Below are positions 42,646-50,727 of a stretch of DNA of 64,000 bases, piece after piece; positions within the stretch are counted from its first letter, which is position 1, and each line of letters starts with the position of its first letter. Both the position numbers and the translations under genes were made by a program. The stretch is from Streptosporangiaceae bacterium NEAU-GS5 (GTDB taxonomy: Bacteria; Actinomycetota; Actinomycetes; Streptosporangiales; Streptosporangiaceae), in contig JAGFNW010000002.1 in NCBI GenBank assembly GCA_017592665.1, positions 372,001 through 436,000 of the forward strand. Reading direction: 5' to 3'. Below the pieces are notes generated by a model. The model was not told the origin of the DNA. It made no database searches and saw only the letters and a list, made by a program, of their open reading frames with translations.

Positions 42646-43411
42646 CGAGGACCAGTTCGCCGACCTGCTCGCCCAGGGTGTCCTGGGCGAGCGGGGCGAG
42701 CCCCGCGTCGGTGATCAGCAGGTCGGCGTCGCCCAGTTCGGCGATGGTGCTGATCCCGATCGTCTCCCACTTGGTGTGGTCGGCCAGCACGACCAGCCGC
42801 CGCGCCGCGGCGACCAGCGCCCGGTCGGTCTCGGCCTCCATCAGGTTGGGCGTGGTGAATCCCGCGTGTGTGCTCATGCCGTGCACCCCGAGCAGCAGCA
42901 GGTCGACGTTGAGCAGCCGGATGGCGGCCACCGCCACCGGCCCCACCAGCGCGTCGGACGGCGTGCGGATGCCACCGGTCAGCACCACGGTCTGGTCGCC
43001 GCGGCCGGATCGGTAGAACACCTCGGCCACCCGGATCGAGTTGGTCACCACGGTCAGGGCCGGCGTGTCGATCAGGTGGTGGGCCAGCGTCCAGGTGGTG
43101 GTGCCGGCCGACAGGGCGACGGCCGTGCCGGGGCTGACCAGACCGGCGGCGTGCCGGGCGATGGCCTCCTTCTCGGCCCGCTGCTGCACCGACTTGGCGG
43201 CGAAGCCGGGCTCCTGGGTGGAGCCGGCGCTCATCGCGGTGGCCCCGCCGTGAACCTTGGCGACCAGGCCGCGATCGCTCAGCACCTCGAGGTCGCGCCG
43301 GATCGTCATGTCGGACACGCCGAACTCGCGGACCAGATCGCCGACCCGTACGGCGCCGTTGGCCCGGATGAGGTCCAGGATCGCCTGCTGCCGCTGCGGG
43401 GCGAGCATCAT
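42635..43411 (-). CDS. DeoR-family transcriptional regulator
   Basis: 258 residues: DeoR helix-turn-helix (RQQAILDLIRANGAVRVGDLVREFGVSDMTIRRDLEVLSDRGLVAKVHGGATA) and the DeoR sugar-phosphate sensor domain (KEAIARHAAGLVSPGTAVALSAGTTTWTLAHHL, TPNLMEAETDRALVAAARRLVVLADHTKW). It sits between the ABC operon and the GH36 gene and is divergent from the latter, so it is the likely local regulator responding to a phosphorylated sugar. Start at 43411, or the second Met at 43408. Confidence 0.93.
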   Translation of the reverse strand: MMLAPQRQQAILDLIRANGAVRVGDLVREFGVSDMTIRRDLEVLSDRGLVAKVHGGATAMSAGSTQEPGFAAKSVQQRAEKEAIARHAAGLVSPGTAVALSAGTTTWTLAHHLIDTPALTVVTNSIRVAEVFYRSGRGDQTVVLTGGIRTPSDALVGPVAVAAIRLLNVDLLLLGVHGMSTHAGFTTPNLMEAETDRALVAAARRLVVLADHTKWETIGISTIAELGDADLLITDAGLAPLAQDTLGEQVGELVLVSP

Positions 43412-43548
43412 GCCTCCAACCGGGAGACCTGTTTATCCAACATATTCGCACAGATCATTACACAGACATTCCCCAAAGCCCAGCCTCGATGTTGGGTTGG
43501 CTGAGTGGTCATGTTTGAATGTGCGGACATAACCTTCGAGGAGCTTTG
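43412..43548. promoter_or_regulatory. Divergent promoter region of deoR-type gene and GH36 gene
   Basis: Relatively AT-rich for this genome. It contains CATATTCGCACAG near 43440 and, inverted, TGTTTGAATGTGCGGACAT near 43512; the shared TGTGCG...ATGT elements are candidate DeoR half-sites. GAGGAG five bases before the GTG at 43549 is the GH36 ribosome site. Confidence 0.4.
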
Positions 43549-44862
43549 GTGTACGAGCAGATCGACGTCCTCACCGTCGACCCCGCGACCACCCGTGTCT
43601 ACGAGCACGGCTGGCAGTCGTGGTCGCCGTCGGCGGCACATCCGGTGACCGGGACCGGCCCGCGGCCGGTCAGGGAGGTCACCCAGGCCATGGGCTACCG
43701 GCCCGGCAAACCCGGCCCGGCCACGGGCTTCCAGGGCGAGGGCCTGCTCGCCGTCGAGCAGGACGGCCAGGTCATCGTGTACGGCTGCGCCGACGGCGTC
43801 CACTCGGTGGCCACCATCAGGGCCGAGCTGTCCGGCGACCGGCTGACGATCAGCGCGGACGGCCCGGTGACCACCGAAACCCACACCGGGTCGCTCGACC
43901 AGGCCCTGGCCGCCTGGGCCGGCGGCTTCACCACGCGCGTCCAGGCGCCGCCGCCCCGGACCGCGCCGACCGCCTGGTGCTCCTGGTACCACTACTTCGA
44001 GAACGTCACCGAAGCCGACATCGACGAAAACCTCCACGGCATCGGCGACAACGCGCTCCCGGTCGACGTCCTGCAGATCGACGACGGCTGGGAGGCGGAG
44101 ATCGGCGACTGGCTCGACCTGTCCGACCGGTTCGCCTCGCTCGAGGAGCTGACCAAGCGGATCCACGCGCAGGGCCTGCGCGCCGGCATCTGGGTCGCGC
44201 CCTTCTTGGCCGGAGCCCGCAGCCAGACGGCGCAAAGGCACGGCGACTGGCTCATCCCCGGCGCCGGCTTCAACTGGAATCAGGACCTCTACGGCCTCGA
44301 CATCACCCATCCCGGCGTCGCCGCCTATCTCACCGAGACCTTCACCGTCCTCCGCGCCGCCGGCTTCGACTACTTCAAGATCGACTTCGTGTACGCGGGG
44401 GCGCTCGACGGGCCGCGCCACTCCGGGGCCGCTCCCCTCGACGCCTACCAGGAAGGCCTCAAGCTGATTCGCGACGCGATCGGCGCCGATTCCTACCTGC
44501 TCGGCTGCGGCGCCCCGATCCTGCCCAGCGTGGGCCTGGTCGACGCCATGCGCGTGTCGGCCGACACCGCCCCCGCGTACGAGCCCTGGTTCGGCGACCC
44601 GTCGCTGCCGGGCCAGCAGGGCGCGATCATGTCGACCATCGGGCGGGCCTGGCAGCACGGCAGGTTCTGGGTGAACGACCCCGACTGCCTGATCGTCCGG
44701 CCGGAGGTCGAGCGCCGCGAGGAATGGGCCGAGGTGGTCGAGCGCTACGGCGGCCTCCGCGTGTCGTCCGACCGGATCGCCGCGCTGGACGAGTGGGGCC
44801 TCGCCACGACCCGGCGGCTGCTCAGCGAGGTTCCGCCGCCCACCCCGTTCCCGCTGGGGTGA
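43549..44862 (+). CDS. Alpha-galactosidase, glycoside hydrolase family 36
   Basis: 437 residues; hydrolyses terminal alpha-galactosyl residues. The barrel begins with TAWCSWYHYFENVTEADI; DVLQIDDGWEAEIGDW and the nucleophile Asp279 in YFKIDFVY are family marks, and Asp339 in MRVSADTAP is the probable acid/base. It is short compared with 700-residue GH36 enzymes: the N-terminal beta-supersandwich is reduced to about 130 residues and the C-terminal domain is missing, as in small actinobacterial GH36 forms. No signal peptide, so it acts on imported sugar. The 3' end overlaps the convergent glycosyltransferase by 41 bases. Confidence 0.9.
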   Translation: MYEQIDVLTVDPATTRVYEHGWQSWSPSAAHPVTGTGPRPVREVTQAMGYRPGKPGPATGFQGEGLLAVEQDGQVIVYGCADGVHSVATIRAELSGDRLTISADGPVTTETHTGSLDQALAAWAGGFTTRVQAPPPRTAPTAWCSWYHYFENVTEADIDENLHGIGDNALPVDVLQIDDGWEAEIGDWLDLSDRFASLEELTKRIHAQGLRAGIWVAPFLAGARSQTAQRHGDWLIPGAGFNWNQDLYGLDITHPGVAAYLTETFTVLRAAGFDYFKIDFVYAGALDGPRHSGAAPLDAYQEGLKLIRDAIGADSYLLGCGAPILPSVGLVDAMRVSADTAPAYEPWFGDPSLPGQQGAIMSTIGRAWQHGRFWVNDPDCLIVRPEVERREEWAEVVERYGGLRVSSDRIAALDEWGLATTRRLLSEVPPPTPFPLG

Positions 44863-45946
44863 GGATCTGGTCGAAGCGGGACGCGACCTGATCCCACGTC
44901 CACTCGCGTTCGATCCAGTCGCGTCCCCGCCGCCCCATGGCCCGCGCCCGGTCCGGGTCGGCCAGCAGGGCGATCAGCGCGCCGGCGATCGCCGGCACGT
45001 CGCGGCCGTCGACCACGCTCCCGGTCTCGCCGGGCCGTACGGCGTCGGGTGCGCCGCCGGACGAGCCGGCCACGACGGGGAGGCCGGTCGCGGCGGCCTC
45101 CAGGTAGACGATGCCGAGCCCTTCGACGTCGATCCCGGCCAGCCGGGTGCGGCACGGCATGGCGAACACGTCGCCCGCGTCGTAGTAGGCCGGCAGCAGC
45201 GACCACGGCACCGACCCGGCGAAGATCACCGAGTCGGGAGCGTTCCGCTCCAGGGCCCGCCGCGAGGGCCCGCCGCCGACCAGCAGCAGCACCGCGCCGG
45301 GAACGGCCGCGAGCACCCGGGGCCAGGCGCGCAGCAGCATGTCCTGGCCCTTGCGCGGCACGAGCCGGGACACGCACACCACGACCGGGCGCGTGCCGAT
45401 GCCGAGCGCCTTCCTGATCTCGGCCCCGCCGGCGCCCGGCCGGAACGTCTCGGTGTCCACTCCGGGCGCGAGGCGGGTGAGTTTGCCGTGCGGGATGACC
45501 CCGGCCAGCCGGCCTCGGGTGTAGTCCCCGAGGTAGGTGACCACGTCCGCGTGCGACCCGATCCTCCGCAGCACGTCCCGCGCCATCGGCAGCCGCGCCC
45601 AGGAGGCCTCGTGGCCGTGGGTCAGCATGACCACGTGGCGTACGCCGAGCTGGGGAGCCAGCAGCCCGAGAGGCGCCGCCGCGCCGAAGACCACCGCGTC
45701 GCACCCCTCGGCCAGCTCCCGTGCCCGGCGGGCCACCGCGCGCGTCGGCAGCATCAGCGTCGCCGGATGCCGGACCGTCTCGTACGGCTGTCGCGCGTCG
45801 AACTCCGCGCTGCCCTTCCACCGGGGCGCGTACACGATCACCGATCCCGGCGGGCGGCGGACCGCGAGCGCGTGCACGAACGCCTGGATGCCGCCAGGGC
45901 GGGGTGGGAAGTCGTTGGTGACGATCAGTGTGCGGCTACCGCCCAT
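44822..45946 (-). CDS. GT4 glycosyltransferase, PimB-like
   Basis: 374 residues, GT-B fold. LIVTNDFPPRPGGIQAFVHALA is the acceptor-side loop found in phosphatidylinositol-mannosyltransferases (PimB'/MgtA group), VVCVSRLVPRKGQDMLLRAWP the donor side, and GLGIVYLEAAATGLPVVAGSSGGAPDAV the nucleotide-sugar EX7E motif. Probably uses GDP-mannose at the inner membrane face; the precise acceptor cannot be assigned. It overlaps the upstream M48 protease gene by 22 bases. Confidence 0.87.
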   Translation of the reverse strand: MGGSRTLIVTNDFPPRPGGIQAFVHALAVRRPPGSVIVYAPRWKGSAEFDARQPYETVRHPATLMLPTRAVARRARELAEGCDAVVFGAAAPLGLLAPQLGVRHVVMLTHGHEASWARLPMARDVLRRIGSHADVVTYLGDYTRGRLAGVIPHGKLTRLAPGVDTETFRPGAGGAEIRKALGIGTRPVVVCVSRLVPRKGQDMLLRAWPRVLAAVPGAVLLLVGGGPSRRALERNAPDSVIFAGSVPWSLLPAYYDAGDVFAMPCRTRLAGIDVEGLGIVYLEAAATGLPVVAGSSGGAPDAVRPGETGSVVDGRDVPAIAGALIALLADPDRARAMGRRGRDWIEREWTWDQVASRFDQILTPAGTGWAAEPR

Positions 45947-47205
45947 GACCGGGCCAGGGCGATGCGCTCAGGCGTGCTGGGGTGCGAGGCATAGAGGATA
46001 TATTCCACCGCATCGGGCGATAGATCCGAAATGTTGCGAATTGCTAGATTCTTCTGCATCGCGATGAACGTCGCGGGATCGCGGGTCAGCTGGAGCGCGT
46101 GCAGGTCGGCGCGCGCCTCGATGTGGCGGCTCACGACGTTCTCGGCGGGGCCGGACAGCACCGTGCCGAGCGAGATGAGCCCGACCAGCAGGCCGACCGC
46201 CCGCGGATCGCCCAGCGACTCCAGCCCGGCGCGCCGCCGGAGCAGATTCCCCACGATGAACAGCAGGCAGGTCCCGAAGGCCGCCCCGAGGCCGCCCACG
46301 AGCGTGCCGTGCAGCACGTCGTCGTTCTTGGCGTGCCCGAGCTCGTGCGCGACGATCAGCTCGGTCTCCTTCGGCGGCTCGCGCAGCAGGTTGTCGTAGA
46401 CGACGATGCGGCGTGTGGCGCCGAAGCCCGACACGTAGGCGTTGAGCGCCGTGGTCCGCCGCGAGGCGTCGGCGACCAGCACGTCCTTGACCGGCACCCC
46501 GTCCCGCGCGGCCATGGCGAGCAGATCACTGCGCAGCTGCCCGCTCTGCAGCGGCCGGAAGTCGTTGAACACCGGCTCGACGAGAACCGGATAGGCGAAC
46601 GACAGGACCACGGTGAGCAGGAACGCCCCGATCGACGCCGGGATCCACCACCGGCCCGGCCACTTCCTGGCCAGCGCGACCACGACCAGGACGACCACGG
46701 CCGACAGCCCGGCCTGCAGCGCGAAGTTCTTCAGCCGGTCGGCCGTCCACTCGCCCCAGTCCTGCGTGGACAGGCCGTACTGGCGGAGGATCTTCTCGGC
46801 CCACATGGCCAGCGGCCACTTGATCACCAGCGACACCGCGTAGACGGCGATCGTCCCGGTCAGCGCCCGCGCCCACCAGGGCCCGCGCAGCCGTCCGAGC
46901 GCCCGGGTCCCGAACGGCGTGAACACCAGCAGACCCGCGAAGATCAGCGTGATCGCCAGCGAGAGATAGCCCGGCACGCCGGTCGCCGCGTCGAACGCGT
47001 CGGCCCGCGCGATCTGCGCCGCCGTGAAGTCCTTGGCCGGATCCTCCGGCGTGATCCCGCGCAGCGCGTCCCACGGCGTCGTGACGGCCACGACGATCCC
47101 GAGGGCCACGCCCAGCGCCACCAGCGCGCCCGCCGCCCCCGCCATCCCCCGCGTGATCTTGCGCGAACTCTCGACGCTCTGGTCGGCCACCCGCTGATCA
47201 TGCAC
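45925..47205 (-). CDS. M48 family membrane metalloprotease (Ste24-like)
   Basis: 426 residues with about seven membrane helices. Zinc motif HELGH in LIVAHELGHAKNDDVLHGTL and the third ligand Glu in VVSRHIEARADLHALQLT, as in CAAX prenyl protease 1/HtpX-like enzymes. The N-terminal half (about 1-190) has the Ste24-type helices, and PLQSGQLRSDLLAMAARDGVPVKDVLVADASRRTTALNAYVSGFGATRRIVVYDNLL is the usual lead-in to the active site. Start overlaps the end of the upstream secreted gluzincin by 8 bases. Confidence 0.92.
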   Translation of the reverse strand: MHDQRVADQSVESSRKITRGMAGAAGALVALGVALGIVVAVTTPWDALRGITPEDPAKDFTAAQIARADAFDAATGVPGYLSLAITLIFAGLLVFTPFGTRALGRLRGPWWARALTGTIAVYAVSLVIKWPLAMWAEKILRQYGLSTQDWGEWTADRLKNFALQAGLSAVVVLVVVALARKWPGRWWIPASIGAFLLTVVLSFAYPVLVEPVFNDFRPLQSGQLRSDLLAMAARDGVPVKDVLVADASRRTTALNAYVSGFGATRRIVVYDNLLREPPKETELIVAHELGHAKNDDVLHGTLVGGLGAAFGTCLLFIVGNLLRRRAGLESLGDPRAVGLLVGLISLGTVLSGPAENVVSRHIEARADLHALQLTRDPATFIAMQKNLAIRNISDLSPDAVEYILYASHPSTPERIALARSWAVAAH

Positions 47206-47992
47206 GGTTTCCCACCCCCAGATCTGCCAAATACGCCCGCCACGCGGCGGTGAACTCGGCGACGCCCATCCCCACCGTTCCTACCAGTGCGGCTGTCGGA
47301 TCTCCGTCAAGCGCCGCGCGGTAGAGCGCGGCGAGCCGCGCCTCGCCGAAACGCTCGGCCACGTAACGGCAGGCCAGCCAGGCCTCCTCGTACGCCTGCG
47401 GAGCCCGATCACGGAAGTCGGCCGCGCCGGGAAGGTGGTCGGAAATCCGCCCGCCCGCGATGAGTTCCGCCGCGGCGTCCCGCACGGGAATCCCACTGTC
47501 GCGATAACCCACGTAGTCGGCGAACCCCTCCGACAGCCACATGGGCACGCCTCCGGCGGCGGCCCCCGTCGCGACGTGGGTCAGCTCGTGCGCGAGCACG
47601 ACCTGCCGCCCACGCGGCGACAGCCGCGCGAACCCGCCCGGCTCCACGATCACCCGGTCGAGCCCGGCCAGCGCGGCGAACCCGTCGACTCGCGCGGGCG
47701 CGGCCAGCGTCGCCGCCTGGCCGTCGGTCGCCGGGATCAGGATCACGGCCGTCACGGGCCGGCCCCAGACCTCGCGTACGGCCACGGCCGCCTGATCGGC
47801 CCGGGCCGCGAGTTCGGCCGCGAGCGCGCGCGTGCCGCCCACCACGACGGACCGCTCCCCGCGTGCGACGACCGCGCCGCTCCACATCTCCGGGTGCTCG
47901 CGGATGACCGCCCGCGCCCGCTCGAGCAGCGTGTCCTGCGGGCTCGCGGCACCCGTGAGCAGGCACAGCAGGCACACGAGGACGCGGAGCAT
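47198..47992 (-). CDS. Secreted gluzincin-like metallopeptidase
   Basis: 264 residues. Short signal peptide (VLVCLLCLLTGAASPQ). Zinc motif HELTH in VVLAHELTHVATG followed 20 residues later by WLSEGFADYVGYR, the Glu-containing third-ligand helix of the peptidase MA (M1-like) clan. The rest is helical. Substrate unknown. It overlaps the downstream M48 gene, so two membrane/extracellular metallopeptidases are co-expressed with the glycosyltransferase. Confidence 0.85.
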   Translation of the reverse strand: MLRVLVCLLCLLTGAASPQDTLLERARAVIREHPEMWSGAVVARGERSVVVGGTRALAAELAARADQAAVAVREVWGRPVTAVILIPATDGQAATLAAPARVDGFAALAGLDRVIVEPGGFARLSPRGRQVVLAHELTHVATGAAAGGVPMWLSEGFADYVGYRDSGIPVRDAAAELIAGGRISDHLPGAADFRDRAPQAYEEAWLACRYVAERFGEARLAALYRAALDGDPTAALVGTVGMGVAEFTAAWRAYLADLGVGNRA

Positions 47993-48001
47993 CTGCCCAG
48001 G

Positions 48002-49222
48002 CTAGCGGGACATCTCCGTCAATCGGCGGGACAGGAACCGGCGCTCGGGCTCGGTCGGTGCCAGCTCCAGGGCCTCCTGATAGGCGGTGGCGGCCTCGAC
48101 CGTACGGCCCATGCGCCGCAGCAGGTCGGCGCGCGTGGCCGGCAGCAGGTGGTAGCCGGCCAGCGCACCCGCCTTCGCGAGCGCTTCGACCAGCATCAGA
48201 CCGGCCGCCGGTCCGTCGGCCATGCCCACGGCGACGGCCCGATTCAGCGCCACCACCGGTGAGGGCACCAGCTTGGCCAGGCGTCCGTAGAGACCGGCGA
48301 TCTGCGCCCAGTCGGTGTCGTCGGCCCGCCCGGCCGTGGCGTGGCAGGCGGCGATGGCCGCCTGAATCTGATAGGGCCCGGGGCGGCCACGCCGGAGCGC
48401 CGCCTCCAGGACCGCCTCGGCCTCGGCGATGGCCGCCGCATCCCAGGCGGAGCGGTCCTGCTCGTCGAGCGGCACCAGCTCCCCCTCCCCGTCGACGCGG
48501 GTGGCCCGCCTGGCGTCGTGCAGCAGCATCAGCGCCAGCAGCCCGCCCGCCTCGGCCTCGTCGGGCATCAGCGCGGCCAGGATGCGGGCCAGCCGGATCG
48601 CCTCGCCACAGAGGCTCTGCCGGATCAGGTCGTCGCCCGCGCTCGCCGAATATCCCTCGTTGAACAACAGGTAGAGCACCCCGAGCACGGCCGCCGTGCG
48701 CTCCGGCAGCAGGTGGGCCGGCGGCACCCGATAGGGGATCCCGGCGTTGCGGATCTTCTGCTTGGCGCGCACCAGCCGCTTGGCGAGCGTCTGCTCCGGC
48801 ACCAGGAACGCGCGGGCGATCTCCCCTGTGGTGAGCCCGCCCAGTGTCCGGAGCGTGAGCGCGACCTGCGACTCGAAGGCGAGGGCGGGGTGGCAGCAGG
48901 TGAACATCAGGCGCAACCGGTCGTCCCGCACCCCGCTCGGGTCGTCCTCGGCTTCGGGTCCGTAAGCGATCATGGCTGCCTCCCGTAGTTTCACCGCGCC
49001 CACGGCGGCGCGGCGCAGCCGGTCGGTGGCCCGGTTACGGGCGACCGTGGTGAGCCAGGCTCCCGGCCGTACGGGCACTCCGTCGCGCGGCCAGCGCTCG
49101 AGCGCGGCCGCGAACGCGTCCTGCGCGCACTCCTCCGCCAGATCCCAGTCCCCCGTCAGGCCGATGACGGCCGCGACGACCCGCCCCCATTCCTCACGGA
49201 ACGCCGCGGCCACGTCATCCAT
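48002..49222 (-). CDS. ECF42-group RNA polymerase sigma factor with C-terminal helical extension
   Basis: 406 residues. Sigma region 2 (VVAAVIGLTGDWDLAEECAQDAFAAALERWPRDGVPVRPGAWLTTVARNRATDRLRR) and region 4 (ALTLRTLGGLTTGEIARAFLVPEQTLAKRLVRAKQKIRNAGIPYRVP), then a ~230-residue TPR-like domain with LGVLYLLFNEGYSAS, hallmark of ECF42 proteins. No anti-sigma factor is nearby; the extension is thought to control such sigmas. It is coupled (ATGA) to a YCII/DGPF protein, the typical ECF42 partner and target. Confidence 0.92.
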   Translation of the reverse strand: MDDVAAAFREEWGRVVAAVIGLTGDWDLAEECAQDAFAAALERWPRDGVPVRPGAWLTTVARNRATDRLRRAAVGAVKLREAAMIAYGPEAEDDPSGVRDDRLRLMFTCCHPALAFESQVALTLRTLGGLTTGEIARAFLVPEQTLAKRLVRAKQKIRNAGIPYRVPPAHLLPERTAAVLGVLYLLFNEGYSASAGDDLIRQSLCGEAIRLARILAALMPDEAEAGGLLALMLLHDARRATRVDGEGELVPLDEQDRSAWDAAAIAEAEAVLEAALRRGRPGPYQIQAAIAACHATAGRADDTDWAQIAGLYGRLAKLVPSPVVALNRAVAVGMADGPAAGLMLVEALAKAGALAGYHLLPATRADLLRRMGRTVEAATAYQEALELAPTEPERRFLSRRLTEMSR

Positions 49223-49560
49223 CACGGCGCCCAGACCGGGCGCACCTCGATGAGGCCCACGCGCGCCCAGGGGTGCTGGGACGCGATGTCGATCGCTTCG
49301 TCGAGGTTCTCGCACTCGATCACGCTGAACCCGTCGAGCTGCTCCTTGGTGTCGGTGAACGGCCCGTCGCCGAGCAGCACGCCGGCGTCGCGGACCCGGA
49401 CGGTGGTGGCGTCGGCGGACGGCCGCAGGCCGATCCCGCCGAGCAGGACCCCGCGCGCCTCCATCTCGACGGCCCAGGAGATGCACCCGGCCATGGCCTC
49501 CTCCCAGTCGGAGGAACCAGGGGCGGCTTGGTCAGCGCACAGCATCAGCACATACTGCAC
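49222..49560 (-). CDS. YCII/DGPF-domain protein (ECF42 partner)
   Basis: 112 residues, a ferredoxin-like dimeric alpha/beta barrel: MQYVLMLCADQ at the start, LLGDGPFTDTKEQLDGFSVIEC with the name-giving DGPF, and DEAIDIASQHPWARVGLIEVRPV at the end. Such proteins lie in one operon with ECF42 sigma factors and are their usual targets; the reaction is unknown. No clear ECF42-type promoter could be picked out in 49561-49660. Confidence 0.92.
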   Translation of the reverse strand: MQYVLMLCADQAAPGSSDWEEAMAGCISWAVEMEARGVLLGGIGLRPSADATTVRVRDAGVLLGDGPFTDTKEQLDGFSVIECENLDEAIDIASQHPWARVGLIEVRPVWAP

Positions 49561-49714
49561 GTTTCCTCCCTAACTCGTCCGTCATCCGATACGGCTACAT
49601 CCACGACGAACAACGAGTCTTCCTCAGGACAGGCGACGATTCCGTCCTGCGAATGCCGCGGCCCCGCTCGTCATAATGACGGACGGGGCCGAGGAATGGA
49701 GCGTTCCCAGGGGG

Positions 49715-50299
49715 TTACAGACCCGGGCGGACCGCTCCCACGAAGGTGCGCTTGCGGTAGATGTTCAGTTTGTCGATCCTGACCCGCGTGCCGGTGTGCG
49801 GCGCGTGGATCATCTTTCCGTGACCGACGTACATTCCCACGTGGCCACCACCGCTTGTGAAGATCAGGTCGCCGGGGCGCAGGTCGCGCCACGATACCTT
49901 GATCCTCACGCCGCGGCGCTGAGACCACGTCGTGCGGGGAAGCTTCACGCCGGCCTTGCGCCAGGCGAACTGGACCAGGCCGGAGCAGTCGAAGGCATGC
50001 GGTCCGGTGGCTCCGTACCGATAGGGATCGCCGACGTGCTGCTTGGCCACCGCGACGGCCCGGGCTGCCTTAGCCTGCTGGAGAGCACGCCGGGAAAGCC
50101 GCTTCGCCGTCTTCTTCGTGGTGACCGTCTTCGCCGCGACGGTCTGGGCGGTGGTGGCGGCACCTGTGAGGGTGGTCGCCGGGGTCGATGCCTCACTCGC
50201 GGCCGCTGAGGTGGCCACGGCTCCGAAGGAGGCCGAAAGTGCCACGCCGCCCAGGGACAGGCGGGCGATGCGGGGGAGACATGCGGGGGTGGTAGACAG
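49715..50299 (-). CDS. NlpC/P60 peptidoglycan endopeptidase, riboswitch-controlled, probable CTG start
   Basis: About 194 residues. The C-terminal ~115 are an NlpC/P60 domain: YRYGATGPHAFDCSGLVQFAW (catalytic Cys), GGGHVGMYVG (His) and MIHAPHTGT (His). A Thr/Ala/Lys-rich linker precedes it. The GTG at 50245 gives a signal peptide lacking its basic end. An in-frame CTG at 50299 has AGGAG five bases upstream, immediately after the riboswitch, and adds CLPRIARLSLGG, completing a normal signal peptide. So CTG initiation is inferred. Controlled by a c-di-AMP riboswitch and possibly Crp, like rpf/NlpC genes of other actinomycetes. Confidence 0.85.
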   Translation of the reverse strand: MSTTPACLPRIARLSLGGVALSASFGAVATSAAASEASTPATTLTGAATTAQTVAAKTVTTKKTAKRLSRRALQQAKAARAVAVAKQHVGDPYRYGATGPHAFDCSGLVQFAWRKAGVKLPRTTWSQRRGVRIKVSWRDLRPGDLIFTSGGGHVGMYVGHGKMIHAPHTGTRVRIDKLNIYRKRTFVGAVRPGL

Positions 50300-50311
50300 G
50301 ATTGCTCCTAG

Positions 50312-50470
50312 GGTCTTCCGCTCGCGCCTACCGGGTTAGCTGACGGGTTCGGGCTGGGAAGGACGCCCTACGGAGCCACGGGAGCACTCCCCCCGTCGCG
50401 CCGATTCACCCCTTGCCGCGCGATTGCCGCGCGGCCGATGGTTCCCCGGCTCCGTGCCTCATGACTACAC
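50312..50470 (-). promoter_or_regulatory. ydaO/yuaA cyclic di-AMP riboswitch
   Basis: Read on the minus strand, the conserved blocks occur in order: CACGGAGCCGGGGAACCA, GGGGTGAATCGG, CCGTAGGG, CCCGAACCCGTCAGCTAACC and GGTAGGCGCGAGCGGAAG. These are the core of the c-di-AMP-sensing ydaO class, which in actinomycetes commonly precedes cell-wall hydrolase genes and shuts expression off when c-di-AMP is high. It ends a few bases before the ribosome site of the NlpC/P60 gene. A GC hairpin (GCCGCGCGGC/GCGCGGCAA) lies in the variable arm. Confidence 0.93.
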
Positions 50471-50531
50471 GGACTCGGCTTTGGATGAATTTGTAACGAC
50501 GCGACGGCTTGGCGTGCTCGCCGCGGGCCAG

Positions 50532-50561
50532 AACCTACCGACTTTTGTCATGGAACGGCAA
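50532..50561 (-). promoter_or_regulatory. Candidate promoter of the riboswitch transcript
   Basis: On the minus strand TTGCCG (50561-50556) and TAGGTT (50537-50532) are separated by 18 bases, placing a start near 50525, just before the riboswitch. Confidence 0.4.
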
Positions 50562-50638
50562 AGGGAGCCTCAAGTAACAAGATCATAAACATTGGGTGGC
50601 GAAACGAAAACCGCAGCATACCCAGCCTCTCTCGGGCC

Positions 50639-50660
50639 AAATGTGACCCTGGTCACATTT
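50639..50660. promoter_or_regulatory. Perfect Crp-type operator
   Basis: AAATGTGACC-CT-GGTCACATTT (arms 50639-50648 and 50651-50660), containing TGTGA-N6-TCACA, the cAMP-receptor-protein consensus, with perfect symmetry over all 22 bases. It lies about 125 bases upstream of the predicted start of the riboswitch transcript. Crp control of rpf/NlpC-type genes is known in actinobacteria. Confidence 0.8.
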
Positions 50661-50727
50661 TTCGGCACAGAACCTGAATGCGGCCCCCCAAGTAACACCC
50701 GTCACATAGGTCACACACGTTGTCCCC

